Below, piece by piece: positions 43,484-50,628 of a stretch of DNA of 52,688 bases. The notes below the pieces were generated by a model. The model did not search any database. It saw only the letters and a list, made by a program, of their open reading frames with translations, and was not told the origin of the DNA. Both the position numbers and the translations under genes were made by a program. The DNA lies in the NCBI GenBank assembly GCA_947475445.1, contig CANJLC010000014.1, positions 1 to 52,688 on the forward strand, read 5' to 3'. Every line of letters begins with the position of its first letter. Within the stretch, counting starts at the first letter, position 1. The stretch is from Alphaproteobacteria bacterium (GTDB lineage Bacteria; Pseudomonadota; Alphaproteobacteria; Micropepsales; Micropepsaceae).

Positions 43484-43939
43484 ATGCTGACAGCGACGTT
43501 CGACACTCTGCCCGCGCTTGCCGGCAGTGAAATCGGCGTTTCGGACTGGCTGACCATCGATCAGGCGCGCATCGACCTTTTTGCCGAGGCCACCGGCGAC
43601 CGGCAATGGATTCACCTCGATGCCGAGCGCGCGAAAAGGGAAATGCCCGGCGGCAAGACCATCGCCCATGGTTACCTCACGCTGTCGCTGATCCCGTTCC
43701 TGATCGCGGACCTGCTCAAGATTGAAGGCCTGGCGCGCGGGATCAATTACGGCTCGGACAAGGTGCGCTTTACCAACATGGTGCCGGTGGGAAGCCGGGT
43801 GCGGGCGCGGCAAAAACTGCTCAGCGTCGATCCAAAGGGCGGGGGCCTCAGGCTCGTCAGCGAAATCACCATCGAGATCGAAGGTGAGAGGCGCCCCGCC
43901 TGCGTGGCGGAAACCATCACCATTATCTACGACCGCTAG
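43484..43939 (+). CDS. MaoC-like dehydratase (NodN-type)
   Basis: 151 aa from ATG 43484, with GGGAG 7 nt upstream. Hot-dog fold with hydratase-2 signature: ATGDRQWIHLDAERAKREMP (Asp and His catalytic pair within it) and GKTIAHGYLTLSLIPFL. This is the NodN/MaoC-like (R)-enoyl-CoA hydratase group, which hydrates short enoyl-CoA. Downstream of a TetR gene in the same operon. Its stop codon overlaps that of the convergent GDT1 gene. Confidence 0.9.
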   Translation: MLTATFDTLPALAGSEIGVSDWLTIDQARIDLFAEATGDRQWIHLDAERAKREMPGGKTIAHGYLTLSLIPFLIADLLKIEGLARGINYGSDKVRFTNMVPVGSRVRARQKLLSVDPKGGGLRLVSEITIEIEGERRPACVAETITIIYDR

Positions 43940-44211
43940 CCGCGATAATATTGCAGCAATGTCCAGACCCCGATCAGGATAAAGCCGGCGCCCGCGATGG
44001 GCTTGAGCGGCAAATTGCCCAGATAGGCGCTACCCGCCGTACCAATCCCTACCGCAATGGCGCTGGACAGGACCAGCGCGCCGGCGGAAGCGGTGAACAC
44101 CATCCAGGGCGTCACTTTTCCCTCTGTTGCAAACAGCAGGGTGGCAAGCTGGGTCTTGTCACCCAGCTCCGCCAGGAAAATGGTCACGAAAATCGGGATA
44201 ATTGCGTTCAT
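43936..44211 (-). CDS. Single-repeat GDT1/TMEM165 (UPF0016) cation transporter subunit
   Basis: 91 aa from ATG 44211; its AGGAG ribosome-binding site overlaps the stop of the upstream YcnI-PCuAC gene, so translation is coupled. Three membrane helices and the hallmark ELGDKTQLATLLFA (about residues 15-28). Full-length family members have two such repeats; half-size bacterial forms are thought to pair. GDT1 proteins export Mn2+ or Ca2+ in exchange for H+. Its place at the end of a copper-type operon is notable and may indicate broader metal handling. Confidence 0.87.
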   Translation of the reverse strand: MNAIIPIFVTIFLAELGDKTQLATLLFATEGKVTPWMVFTASAGALVLSSAIAVGIGTAGSAYLGNLPLKPIAGAGFILIGVWTLLQYYRG

Positions 44212-44219
44212 GGGGGCTC

Positions 44220-45083
44220 CTATTTGCCGTTGGCGCCGCGAACGGCAAATTGCGCCGTCAAGGGCGGCATGCCCTGGAACGACAATGTGACGGGAACCGA
44301 GGCGCCGCGCCTCAGAACAGGCCTTGGGTCCATGCACATCAGGTGATAACCGCCCGGTGCGAAACTGAGGCTGCCGCCTGCCGGCACATCAACCTGTTTG
44401 ACATCCTGCATGCTGCTCATGCCGCCCTTGTCATCGGATTTGTGCAGCATCAGGCCGCCACAGGCCGGCGAGTCCGCGCCGGTCAGCGTCACTTTTGTCG
44501 CGCCGTGATTTTGCAGGGTGAAATATCCTCCCGCCGGCGTGCTGCCCGGCAACAAGCGTATCCAGCCGTCGCTGAGCGTGAGCGTGGTGTTTGGCGCCGC
44601 GGCGGGTGCGGCCGGTGTCGCTTGGGTGGCGGAAACCGTCAGCACCGGCGCCGGCTTGTCCAGGTGATGGCCATCGGCGGCGGGCAGCTCCGACCAGTTC
44701 TCGCTGCCTTTCTCGCAGGCCTGGAACACCGGGAAAGCGAGCGTCGCGGCCTTGCGCGGCAGGTTCATGGTCATGACGAATTCGCCCTTGGCATCGGACG
44801 CAAGCTTGCCGCCTTTCCAGGTGATGGCGCTGATGCGCCCGCCCGCCCGCACGGTGGCGATGCTCCAGCCCTCTGCTGCCTTGGCCTGGACGTTGGAAAC
44901 GTCCCGCGGAAGCGCGACGCTGATGGCGGTGGTGGGCGAGCCGCTGCAGCCATGGCCGACATGGAAGTGCGCCACATATTGCGCGCCGGGAAGCGCCGTG
45001 GGTTCGCCAAGCGTGACATGGGCGAAGGCGGCGCCGGATGTCAGTGACATCAGGGTGAAAGCCAAGAGGAATTTATTGCGCAT
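44220..45083 (-). CDS. Fused YcnI (DUF1775) and PCuAC copper-binding periplasmic protein
   Basis: 287 aa from ATG 45083. Signal peptide ends at AFA-H, making His the first mature residue, as in YcnI where the N-terminal His binds Cu(II). The DUF1775 domain runs to about residue 150 (HVGHGCSGSPTTAISVALP). After an Ala/Pro linker, a PCu(A)C domain follows with its metal motif: GLMLHKSDDKGGM, then GGYHLMCMDP (His-x-Met). PCuAC chaperones deliver copper to cytochrome oxidase or Cu enzymes. Overlaps the receptor gene by 11 bp. Both domains are usually separate genes; the fusion is known in some proteobacteria. Confidence 0.9.
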   Translation of the reverse strand: MRNKFLLAFTLMSLTSGAAFAHVTLGEPTALPGAQYVAHFHVGHGCSGSPTTAISVALPRDVSNVQAKAAEGWSIATVRAGGRISAITWKGGKLASDAKGEFVMTMNLPRKAATLAFPVFQACEKGSENWSELPAADGHHLDKPAPVLTVSATQATPAAPAAAPNTTLTLSDGWIRLLPGSTPAGGYFTLQNHGATKVTLTGADSPACGGLMLHKSDDKGGMSSMQDVKQVDVPAGGSLSFAPGGYHLMCMDPRPVLRRGASVPVTLSFQGMPPLTAQFAVRGANGK

Positions 45084-47367
45084 AGTGGATCTCCAGCACG
45101 GCGGTATGTTGCGGAAAGGGGTGGAACAGGAAATATTTGTCATTGTTGAGATTGTCCATCCCCGCCGAGATTCTCCAATTTTCATCGAGCTTGTAGCGGA
45201 TACGTGCGTCCAGCACAAAATATCCGGCAAACCCCTGGTAGGTCTGCGAAACAGGATCGGAATTGTCGATTGTGCCGAAGCTGCGGTCGCTGTAACGCGC
45301 GCCAAGAGTGAAGGACCAGGCGGAATCGGGCCGCCAGGTCGCCACCGCGTTGGCCCGCCATTTGGGAATCTGCGGCGCGAACTTGTTCACCGCCGCAGGG
45401 AAGACCGGGTCCCTGACGATGCGGCCATCGGCATAGGTGATGCTTCCCATCAGTTCCAGGCCCGGTAACATCACGTCATATTGGTCGGCCACCAGCTCGA
45501 CGCCGCGCACCCGCACATGGTCCACATTCTGCACATAGGAGAACAGGGCGGTGGAGCCCGTGACCAGCGGCGCTGATTGCGAGATCAGGGCGTTGAAGAC
45601 GTCCTGCTGGAACAGCGAGGCGCGGAACAAGCTGCCTTCGTTGCGATGCTCCGCCGCCAGTTCGTAATCATTGCTGCGCTCCGGCTTCAGGTTGGGATTT
45701 GGCACGCTGAGCGTCGCGCCGGTGGTGACCGACTGGTAGAGTTCCGTCACCGTCGGCATGCGGTAAGCCTGGCCGAAGGACGCCGTCAGCTTCCAGTCTT
45801 CGCTGGCCTGCCAGGCCGCCGTGGCCTTGGGTGAGAAGGCCTGCGCCGCACTGCGCGGCTGGTTCACGTTCAGCGCCGGAGAGGCGGAGTAATTGTTGCC
45901 GTCATGGGCCCGCCAATCCTCATAGCGTGCGCCCAGCGCCAGTTTCACCGCCGGTGTGATGGTCACGAGATCCTGGGCCCAGATGGCGTTGGTGGCGGTG
46001 CGTCCCCTGGCCGAGTTCACCACCGTGCCCAGCCCGCCCGCGATCCAGTCGGCGAGGTTGTTGCGAACCTGCGAGAAAGTCTCGGCATCGCGATGCAGGC
46101 CGAAAGAGACTTCGTGATCGGCCCAGCCGCGCCACAGGCCAGTGGCGTCATAGGTCATCCAGCCCGTGCCATTGACGCGGTTGACCGTACCCGCGCCACC
46201 TGTAATGGCGGCGGGAAGCGCCGCGGTCGGCACGCGCTGTTTGTCAGTCAAATAGTCGAAACGGCTGACGATCAGTTCCCAGGCAAAATCACTGTCCCCC
46301 GCCGATTTCAGCGACAGGCCCTGCGCCAGCTTGCTCTGCTGGGTATTGTAGAGATTGTTGGAAAAGGTGCTGGCGGCGATGTTGTAGTTGTAGCCGTTGA
46401 TATTGCTGTTGCCGGTGTAGACCTCGACGCCCGCGGCATTGCGCAAGTAAGTTTCGACGCCTGAATCATCATCCTGGTGGAACAGGCTGGCCATGTAGCC
46501 GAGCGTCGCGCCGCCGAAATCATACGCCAGCTTGAGCGAGACTGTATCCTGCACCTGGCTCTCGATGCCGGTGGCGCCGATTTCCACGATGGCTGCGCCG
46601 GTGCGGTTCAGGTCATTGAAGGCTCCGGTCAGTGGGGTGCCCGCCGTGCTGGCCGAAGCGGGCCGCGCCAGGGTGGCGTAGCCCAGCGGCTGGCCGGTGG
46701 AATCAAGGTGATTGGCCGAAAGCCGCCAGGAGAAATTACCGATCCGGTCGCCGATTCCGGCCGCGACCTGCCAGGTGCCTACCGTCATGGCGCTGGCATA
46801 TTGGGAAAAGTCCTGCACCGCGCCGGTGGCATCGGCATAAAGCTCGAAGCTGTCCGGCATGCGGGTGGTGATGTTGATGGTCGCGCCCATGGAATTGCCG
46901 GCGGATCGCGCCGCAAAAGGTCCAAAAAGCACGTCGATCCGGCTTATGTCGTGCGGCGCGGCGACGCCGAAATTGGGCGAAGCCGTGGTGTTGTTGTTGC
47001 CGATGGGCGCGGAAACCATGATGCCATCCACGAAGATGAGGTTGCGGGCCGAAGCGCCGACGCCGGAGGTGCGGGTGGCGACCGGGTCCTGGGTGTCGCC
47101 GAAATGGCGTTTGCGCACCACCAGGGACGGCGCGTATTTCAGCATATCCTCGGTGTTGACGGTGTTGATCTGTTCCTGCGCCTTGGTGGCGCTGACCGCA
47201 ATGTCGGTGGCGGCGGGATCGTCAGAAGCACGGGTGCCGTTGACGATGACATATTCTGGCGCAAGCCCCGCGCCGATATTTTGGGCAAAAGCGGGCGAGG
47301 CGGACAGAAGAATTGCCGAAAGAATCGTGAAGGATGCGCAGGCGCGCAGACGTGAACGCAAGGACAT
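45073..47367 (-). CDS. TonB-dependent receptor in a copper-type operon
   Basis: 764 aa. Signal peptide ends near AFA-Q (about 29). TonB-box-like EYVIVNG is followed by a plug domain (TEDMLKYAPSLVVRKR, ARNLIFVDGIM, ISRIDVLFGPFAARSAGNSMGATINI) and beta-barrel through the C-terminus, which ends at VLEIHYAQ with no C-terminal Phe. Genes of this type sit next to DUF2946 and YcnI/PCuAC proteins and are associated with copper; copper or a Cu-chelate is the best inferred ligand. Start has GGAGAG 4 nt upstream. It lies 59 bp downstream of the DUF2946 gene. Confidence 0.92.
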   Translation of the reverse strand: MSLRSRLRACASFTILSAILLSASPAFAQNIGAGLAPEYVIVNGTRASDDPAATDIAVSATKAQEQINTVNTEDMLKYAPSLVVRKRHFGDTQDPVATRTSGVGASARNLIFVDGIMVSAPIGNNNTTASPNFGVAAPHDISRIDVLFGPFAARSAGNSMGATINITTRMPDSFELYADATGAVQDFSQYASAMTVGTWQVAAGIGDRIGNFSWRLSANHLDSTGQPLGYATLARPASASTAGTPLTGAFNDLNRTGAAIVEIGATGIESQVQDTVSLKLAYDFGGATLGYMASLFHQDDDSGVETYLRNAAGVEVYTGNSNINGYNYNIAASTFSNNLYNTQQSKLAQGLSLKSAGDSDFAWELIVSRFDYLTDKQRVPTAALPAAITGGAGTVNRVNGTGWMTYDATGLWRGWADHEVSFGLHRDAETFSQVRNNLADWIAGGLGTVVNSARGRTATNAIWAQDLVTITPAVKLALGARYEDWRAHDGNNYSASPALNVNQPRSAAQAFSPKATAAWQASEDWKLTASFGQAYRMPTVTELYQSVTTGATLSVPNPNLKPERSNDYELAAEHRNEGSLFRASLFQQDVFNALISQSAPLVTGSTALFSYVQNVDHVRVRGVELVADQYDVMLPGLELMGSITYADGRIVRDPVFPAAVNKFAPQIPKWRANAVATWRPDSAWSFTLGARYSDRSFGTIDNSDPVSQTYQGFAGYFVLDARIRYKLDENWRISAGMDNLNNDKYFLFHPFPQHTAVLEIHYAQ

Positions 47368-47426
47368 GGAACTCTCCGAATGATTGAGCAGGCGCGCGGA
47401 GAAATCCGCACGCGGTTGGCGTCAGA

Positions 47427-47789
47427 TCAGGCGGAGATGGGGGGCGCGCGCGGCGATTGCGGCGCGTAGGACGCCGGTGAAACTGCGTCAACAAAGGCTG
47501 TCCGGGACAATATCGCCGTGCCCGAGGCTTGCGGCGCAGGCAGAGCAATCGCCTCGGGCGCCGCCGCAAGCGGGGCCGCTGCGGCGAAGGGGCAGGACTC
47601 ATGGGCGCGCGGATCATTTGGCGCCTGCTTCTGCGCCTTGCCGCTTTGGTCGGCTGCGTCCATGGAGCAGATGATGAAGGGAGCGCCGGAGGCGGCCTGC
47701 GGATTGGGCATCCAGCCGGCCGGCAGCATGGCGCGCAGGAACAATGCGGCAAGCGCAAGATGGACGGCGATGTGGCGAAGGCCCTTCAT
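47427..47789 (-). CDS. DUF2946 family small protein (copper-responsive uORF type)
   Basis: 120 aa from ATG 47789; AAGGA lies 10 nt upstream. An N-terminal hydrophobic segment (HIAVHLALAALFLRAMLPAGWMP) is followed by FIICSMD and HESCPFA, the conserved Cys positions of DUF2946, then an Ala/Pro-rich tail. DUF2946 genes stand before TonB receptors in proteobacteria; members called CruR/CutF have been described as copper-sensing upstream ORFs that control translation of the downstream genes. Position first in a DUF2946-receptor-YcnI operon fits that role. Function here is inferred. Confidence 0.82.
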   Translation of the reverse strand: MKGLRHIAVHLALAALFLRAMLPAGWMPNPQAASGAPFIICSMDAADQSGKAQKQAPNDPRAHESCPFAAAAPLAAAPEAIALPAPQASGTAILSRTAFVDAVSPASYAPQSPRAPPISA

Positions 47790-47849
47790 GGGGGCAAATT
47801 CCTTGGACCGGGGCAGGGGGTCAAGGCAGCGCATTGTCGCGCCCAAACG

Positions 47850-47873
47850 AAAACCCCGCCGTTTCCGGCGGGG
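47850..47873 (-). terminator. Intrinsic terminator between leader RNA and DUF2946 gene
   Basis: CCCCGCCG (47854-47861) and CGGCGGGG (47866-47873) with TTTC/GAAA loop; AAAA at 47850-47853 gives only a short T-tract on the minus strand, consistent with incomplete or regulated termination. Confidence 0.7.
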
Positions 47874-47933
47874 CCTCGCAAGTCCGGCAAGAGCCGGACA
47901 CTCCGTCACGGGATTTCTCCCGTCTGTCTCAAT

Positions 47934-48023
47934 CTAGCTTTGAGAGTGGCGGCACCGTTTCAAGGCCCCGTTGGCTCTGCGCGAGGCGGAGCCGGGTCTT
48001 ATCGCAGGTGGAGTTTCTTCCAT
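47934..48023 (-). CDS. Candidate 29-aa leader peptide
   Basis: ATG at 48023 is preceded by AAAGGAGG (48040-48033) with 9-nt spacing, the best ribosome-binding site in the region. The peptide begins MEETPPAIRPGSASRRANG and ends KRCRHSQS, with a Cys-Arg-His near the end. It stops about 60 nt before the terminator stem, the geometry of translation-coupled attenuation. Arg-rich; no single-amino-acid run typical of biosynthetic leaders. Could be chance, as the sequence was not compared with homologues. Confidence 0.35.
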   Translation of the reverse strand: MEETPPAIRPGSASRRANGALKRCRHSQS

Positions 48024-48213
48024 TTTCGGAAACCTCCTTTCACGTTAGACACGAGCAGACCTCAAGCCTTCGCGGATGCCAGAGGTTCGTGGCGCCGAGG
48101 CTTCCTGACTCCCCAGGAACTGCCTGTCACGCAGCCCGCATCTGAAAGATGGGGCGCGGGTTGCGGCCTTCGAACTCTCACATCCCGGCGATTGACCGTT
48201 CTGCGACGGTTAA

Positions 48214-48242
48214 ATTAAACGCCTGCTTCGCGGTTCCGTCAA
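48214..48242 (-). promoter_or_regulatory. Sigma-70-like promoter of the leader RNA
   Basis: On the minus strand TTGACG (48242-48237), 17-nt spacer, TTTAAT (48219-48214). Predicted start near 48206. It is among the clearest promoters in the window. Confidence 0.5.
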
Positions 48243-48373
48243 TGCTGTTTTTCACTGGGTTGCATGTGGCTGCTTTACGCTTTTTCCGCCATTTGGCATC
48301 AGCGGCAAGAAATAATAGCCTGAGTGCGTGACCGGCCATGCGGTATCGCTGACCGGGCCAAAAGGTGGGGGCA

Positions 48374-50443
48374 ATGGACGCATCAGAGGAAGAAAGTCCC
48401 GCGCGTGATGCGTGGCGCTTTCTGGCGCCGGCGACGATCTTCCTTGCCGCACTCCTGCTTTTTGAGGTGGAGCCGCTGATTGCCAAGGCCATCCTGCCCT
48501 GGTTCGGCGGTTCGGCGGCGGTTTGGATGGCCTGCCTGTTGTTTTTCCAGGCGGCGCTGCTGGCGGGATATCTCTATGCCCATCTGCTGGCGAGATATTG
48601 CTCCCCTGTCTGGCAGACACGCCTACATATCGGCCTGCTTATTGTCAGCCTGTCGTTTCTTCCCATCCTGCCCTCCGCCGGCTGGAAACCAGCGGGCAGC
48701 GAAGATCCTCTGCTGCTGATCCTGGGGCTGCTTGCAGGCACCGTCGGCCTTCCGTTCCTGCTGTTGTCTTCGGCCACGCCGCTGGTGACGGCTTGGAAAT
48801 TACGCGCACCGCAGTCTGGGCCCTCATATTCCCTCTACCGGCTCTATGCGCTGTCCAACCTGGGTTCGATGCTGGCGCTGCTCAGCTATCCGGTCCTGAT
48901 CGAGCCCTTAATTCCCTTGCGGCTACAAGGCGTTATCTGGTCCAGCCTTTATGCGGGCTTTGCCCTGCTCAGCATCATAACGGCCTGGTATTACCGCCAC
49001 CCGGCTGCGGATTTGCCGGCCGCCCAGGCAGAGCAGGAGGATGCACGGCCTTCCATCGTGGACCGGCTGTTCTGGTTTTTCCTGCCGTTGGCGGCGTCGG
49101 CGCTCCTGCTGGCTGTTACCAATCATATCCTGCGCAATATCGCCGCCATACCGCTGCTCTGGGTGGCGCCGCTGGCGCTTTACCTGCTCAGTTTTGTCAT
49201 CTGCTTCGATTCCCCCCGCTGGTATGTGCGGGCCATCTGGTATCCGCTTTTCGCGCTGATGGCGGGCGCCATGATCTATGTCATGGTGGGCGTGTTCCTG
49301 ATCCAGCATTTCGGAGGCTTGCTGGCGTTTTACGCCGTCGGTTTATATGTGTGCTGCATCGTTTGCCACGGCGAACTGGCGGCCCTGAAACCATCGCCGC
49401 GCTATCTCACTTCCTATTACCTCTGCATCGCGGCGGGCGGCGCCTGCGGCGGCATTTTCGTAGCCGCGATTGCGCCCTCCTTTTTCAATTCCGACATCGA
49501 TCTTGCGCTGATACTTCCTGCCACGGCGCTGCTGGTCCTGCGCGCAGCCTGGCGGCGACTGCCAAGGGCTTCGGATTCGGTCTGGGCCATGCTGGCGCTT
49601 GCCGTTCTCCTGGTCGGCTGGGTGGTCGATACTGGCCGCATGGCGCGTAAGGTCAAAGTTGATATCCAAGATGCGAAATTCCTCGAGCGCAATTTCTATG
49701 GCGCGCTGCGCGTCATCGATGGAGGCCCGATCCGCTTGCTGCGCAACGGCAATATCATCCATGGCCGCGAATTCCTGTCGCCGCAGCGGGCAACAGAGGC
49801 CACCAGCTATTACAGCCCCAAATCGGGGCTGGGGCTGGCGGTGGCGCAGTTGCAGGCCCGCGGCCCCATTCATGTCGGTATTGTGGGCCTGGGCATCGGC
49901 ACCATCGCCGCCTATGGCCGCACCGGCGATGCCTACCGCTTCTATGAAATCAATCCGGCGGTGCCCGACATCGCACGGCATTATTTTCGCTATCTGGAAT
50001 TGTGCAAGGCGGCGTGGCGCATCGTGATGGGAGACGCGCGGCTTTCGCTGGAGCGCGAGCCGCCGCAGAAATTCGACCTGCTGGCGGTGGATGCCTTCAC
50101 CAGCGATTCCATTCCCATGCACCTGCTGACCCGCGAAAGCTTTGCGCTTTACTGGCGGCACCTGAAGCCGGACGGCGTCCTGGCGGTGCATATTTCCAAT
50201 CTTTATATCGACCTGGGCCCGGTGGTGGCGGCCGCCGCGCTGGCGGATGGCAAGATGGCGCGCGCGGTGGAAAATCCCGAGGATCTGAAAAACGGCGTGG
50301 ACATGTCGAACTGGATTCTGATCACCGCCGACAAGCGGTTTTTCGACAGTCCCGCGCTGAAGGGGGCCCGCCCGATTGCGGTGCCCGCATCTTTCCGCGC
50401 CTGGACTGACGATTACAGCAATCTGTGGCTGTCGCTGCGCTGA
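48374..50443 (+). CDS. Membrane-fused spermidine-synthase-like protein
   Basis: 689 aa from ATG 48374 (GGTGGGG just upstream). About 12 hydrophobic helices in the first 430 residues (FLAPATIFLAALLLFEVEPLIAKAILPWFGG and on) are followed by a cytoplasmic or periplasmic spermidine-synthase-type Rossmann domain (about 450-689): GLGLAVAQL, HVGIVGLGIGTIAAYG, FYEINPAVPDIA, FDLLAVDAFTSDSIPMHLLT, LKPDGVLAVHISN. These fused membrane proteins (MFS-like/SpeE-like) have no proven substrate; the SAM-binding-like fold suggests aminopropyl or methyl transfer. Monocistronic between the leader RNA region and the fourth M28-like gene. Confidence 0.85.
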   Translation: MDASEEESPARDAWRFLAPATIFLAALLLFEVEPLIAKAILPWFGGSAAVWMACLLFFQAALLAGYLYAHLLARYCSPVWQTRLHIGLLIVSLSFLPILPSAGWKPAGSEDPLLLILGLLAGTVGLPFLLLSSATPLVTAWKLRAPQSGPSYSLYRLYALSNLGSMLALLSYPVLIEPLIPLRLQGVIWSSLYAGFALLSIITAWYYRHPAADLPAAQAEQEDARPSIVDRLFWFFLPLAASALLLAVTNHILRNIAAIPLLWVAPLALYLLSFVICFDSPRWYVRAIWYPLFALMAGAMIYVMVGVFLIQHFGGLLAFYAVGLYVCCIVCHGELAALKPSPRYLTSYYLCIAAGGACGGIFVAAIAPSFFNSDIDLALILPATALLVLRAAWRRLPRASDSVWAMLALAVLLVGWVVDTGRMARKVKVDIQDAKFLERNFYGALRVIDGGPIRLLRNGNIIHGREFLSPQRATEATSYYSPKSGLGLAVAQLQARGPIHVGIVGLGIGTIAAYGRTGDAYRFYEINPAVPDIARHYFRYLELCKAAWRIVMGDARLSLEREPPQKFDLLAVDAFTSDSIPMHLLTRESFALYWRHLKPDGVLAVHISNLYIDLGPVVAAAALADGKMARAVENPEDLKNGVDMSNWILITADKRFFDSPALKGARPIAVPASFRAWTDDYSNLWLSLR

Positions 50444-50628
50444 ATCCCGGCATTTCAATCCATGGCGTTTGCCCAATGGCGCAAGCGGGCTTTCGTGGCA
50501 CCGGAATGACCAGCCTGTCATTTGCCTGTCATTTTGCCTGTGCGAAGGCGCGGCGAGGGCTTTGCGGCTGGATGCGTCTCGCATATGCTCACGAGCAAAC
50601 ACAAATATATAAGAGAGGGTATTCGACC

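Larger units (their letters stand above)
47846..48206 (-). ncRNA. Candidate structured leader RNA upstream of the copper operon
   Basis: A sigma-70-like promoter on the minus strand (48242-48214) and an intrinsic terminator (47873-47850) bound about 360 nt with no large gene. Within it are a hairpin TTCCTG/CAGGAA, a short ORF with a perfect ribosome-binding site, then ACGGGA-GAAA-TCCCGT, GTCCGGC/GCCGGAC and the terminator stem. I cannot match it to RNase P RNA, tmRNA, 6S, SRP RNA or a cobalamin, TPP or SAM riboswitch. The terminator lies 60 nt before the DUF2946 start, and I see no good promoter in between, so it may be an attenuator for that operon; a free-standing RNA is the alternative. 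Confidence 0.4.

Noticed and set aside
47846..48206. RNase P RNA, tmRNA, 6S RNA or a cobalamin/TPP/SAM riboswitch
   Set aside because: None of the conserved segments I would expect (for example GAGGAAAGTCCGG of RNase P RNA, a tmRNA tag ORF, or the cobalamin box) is present, so it is left as an unclassified candidate.
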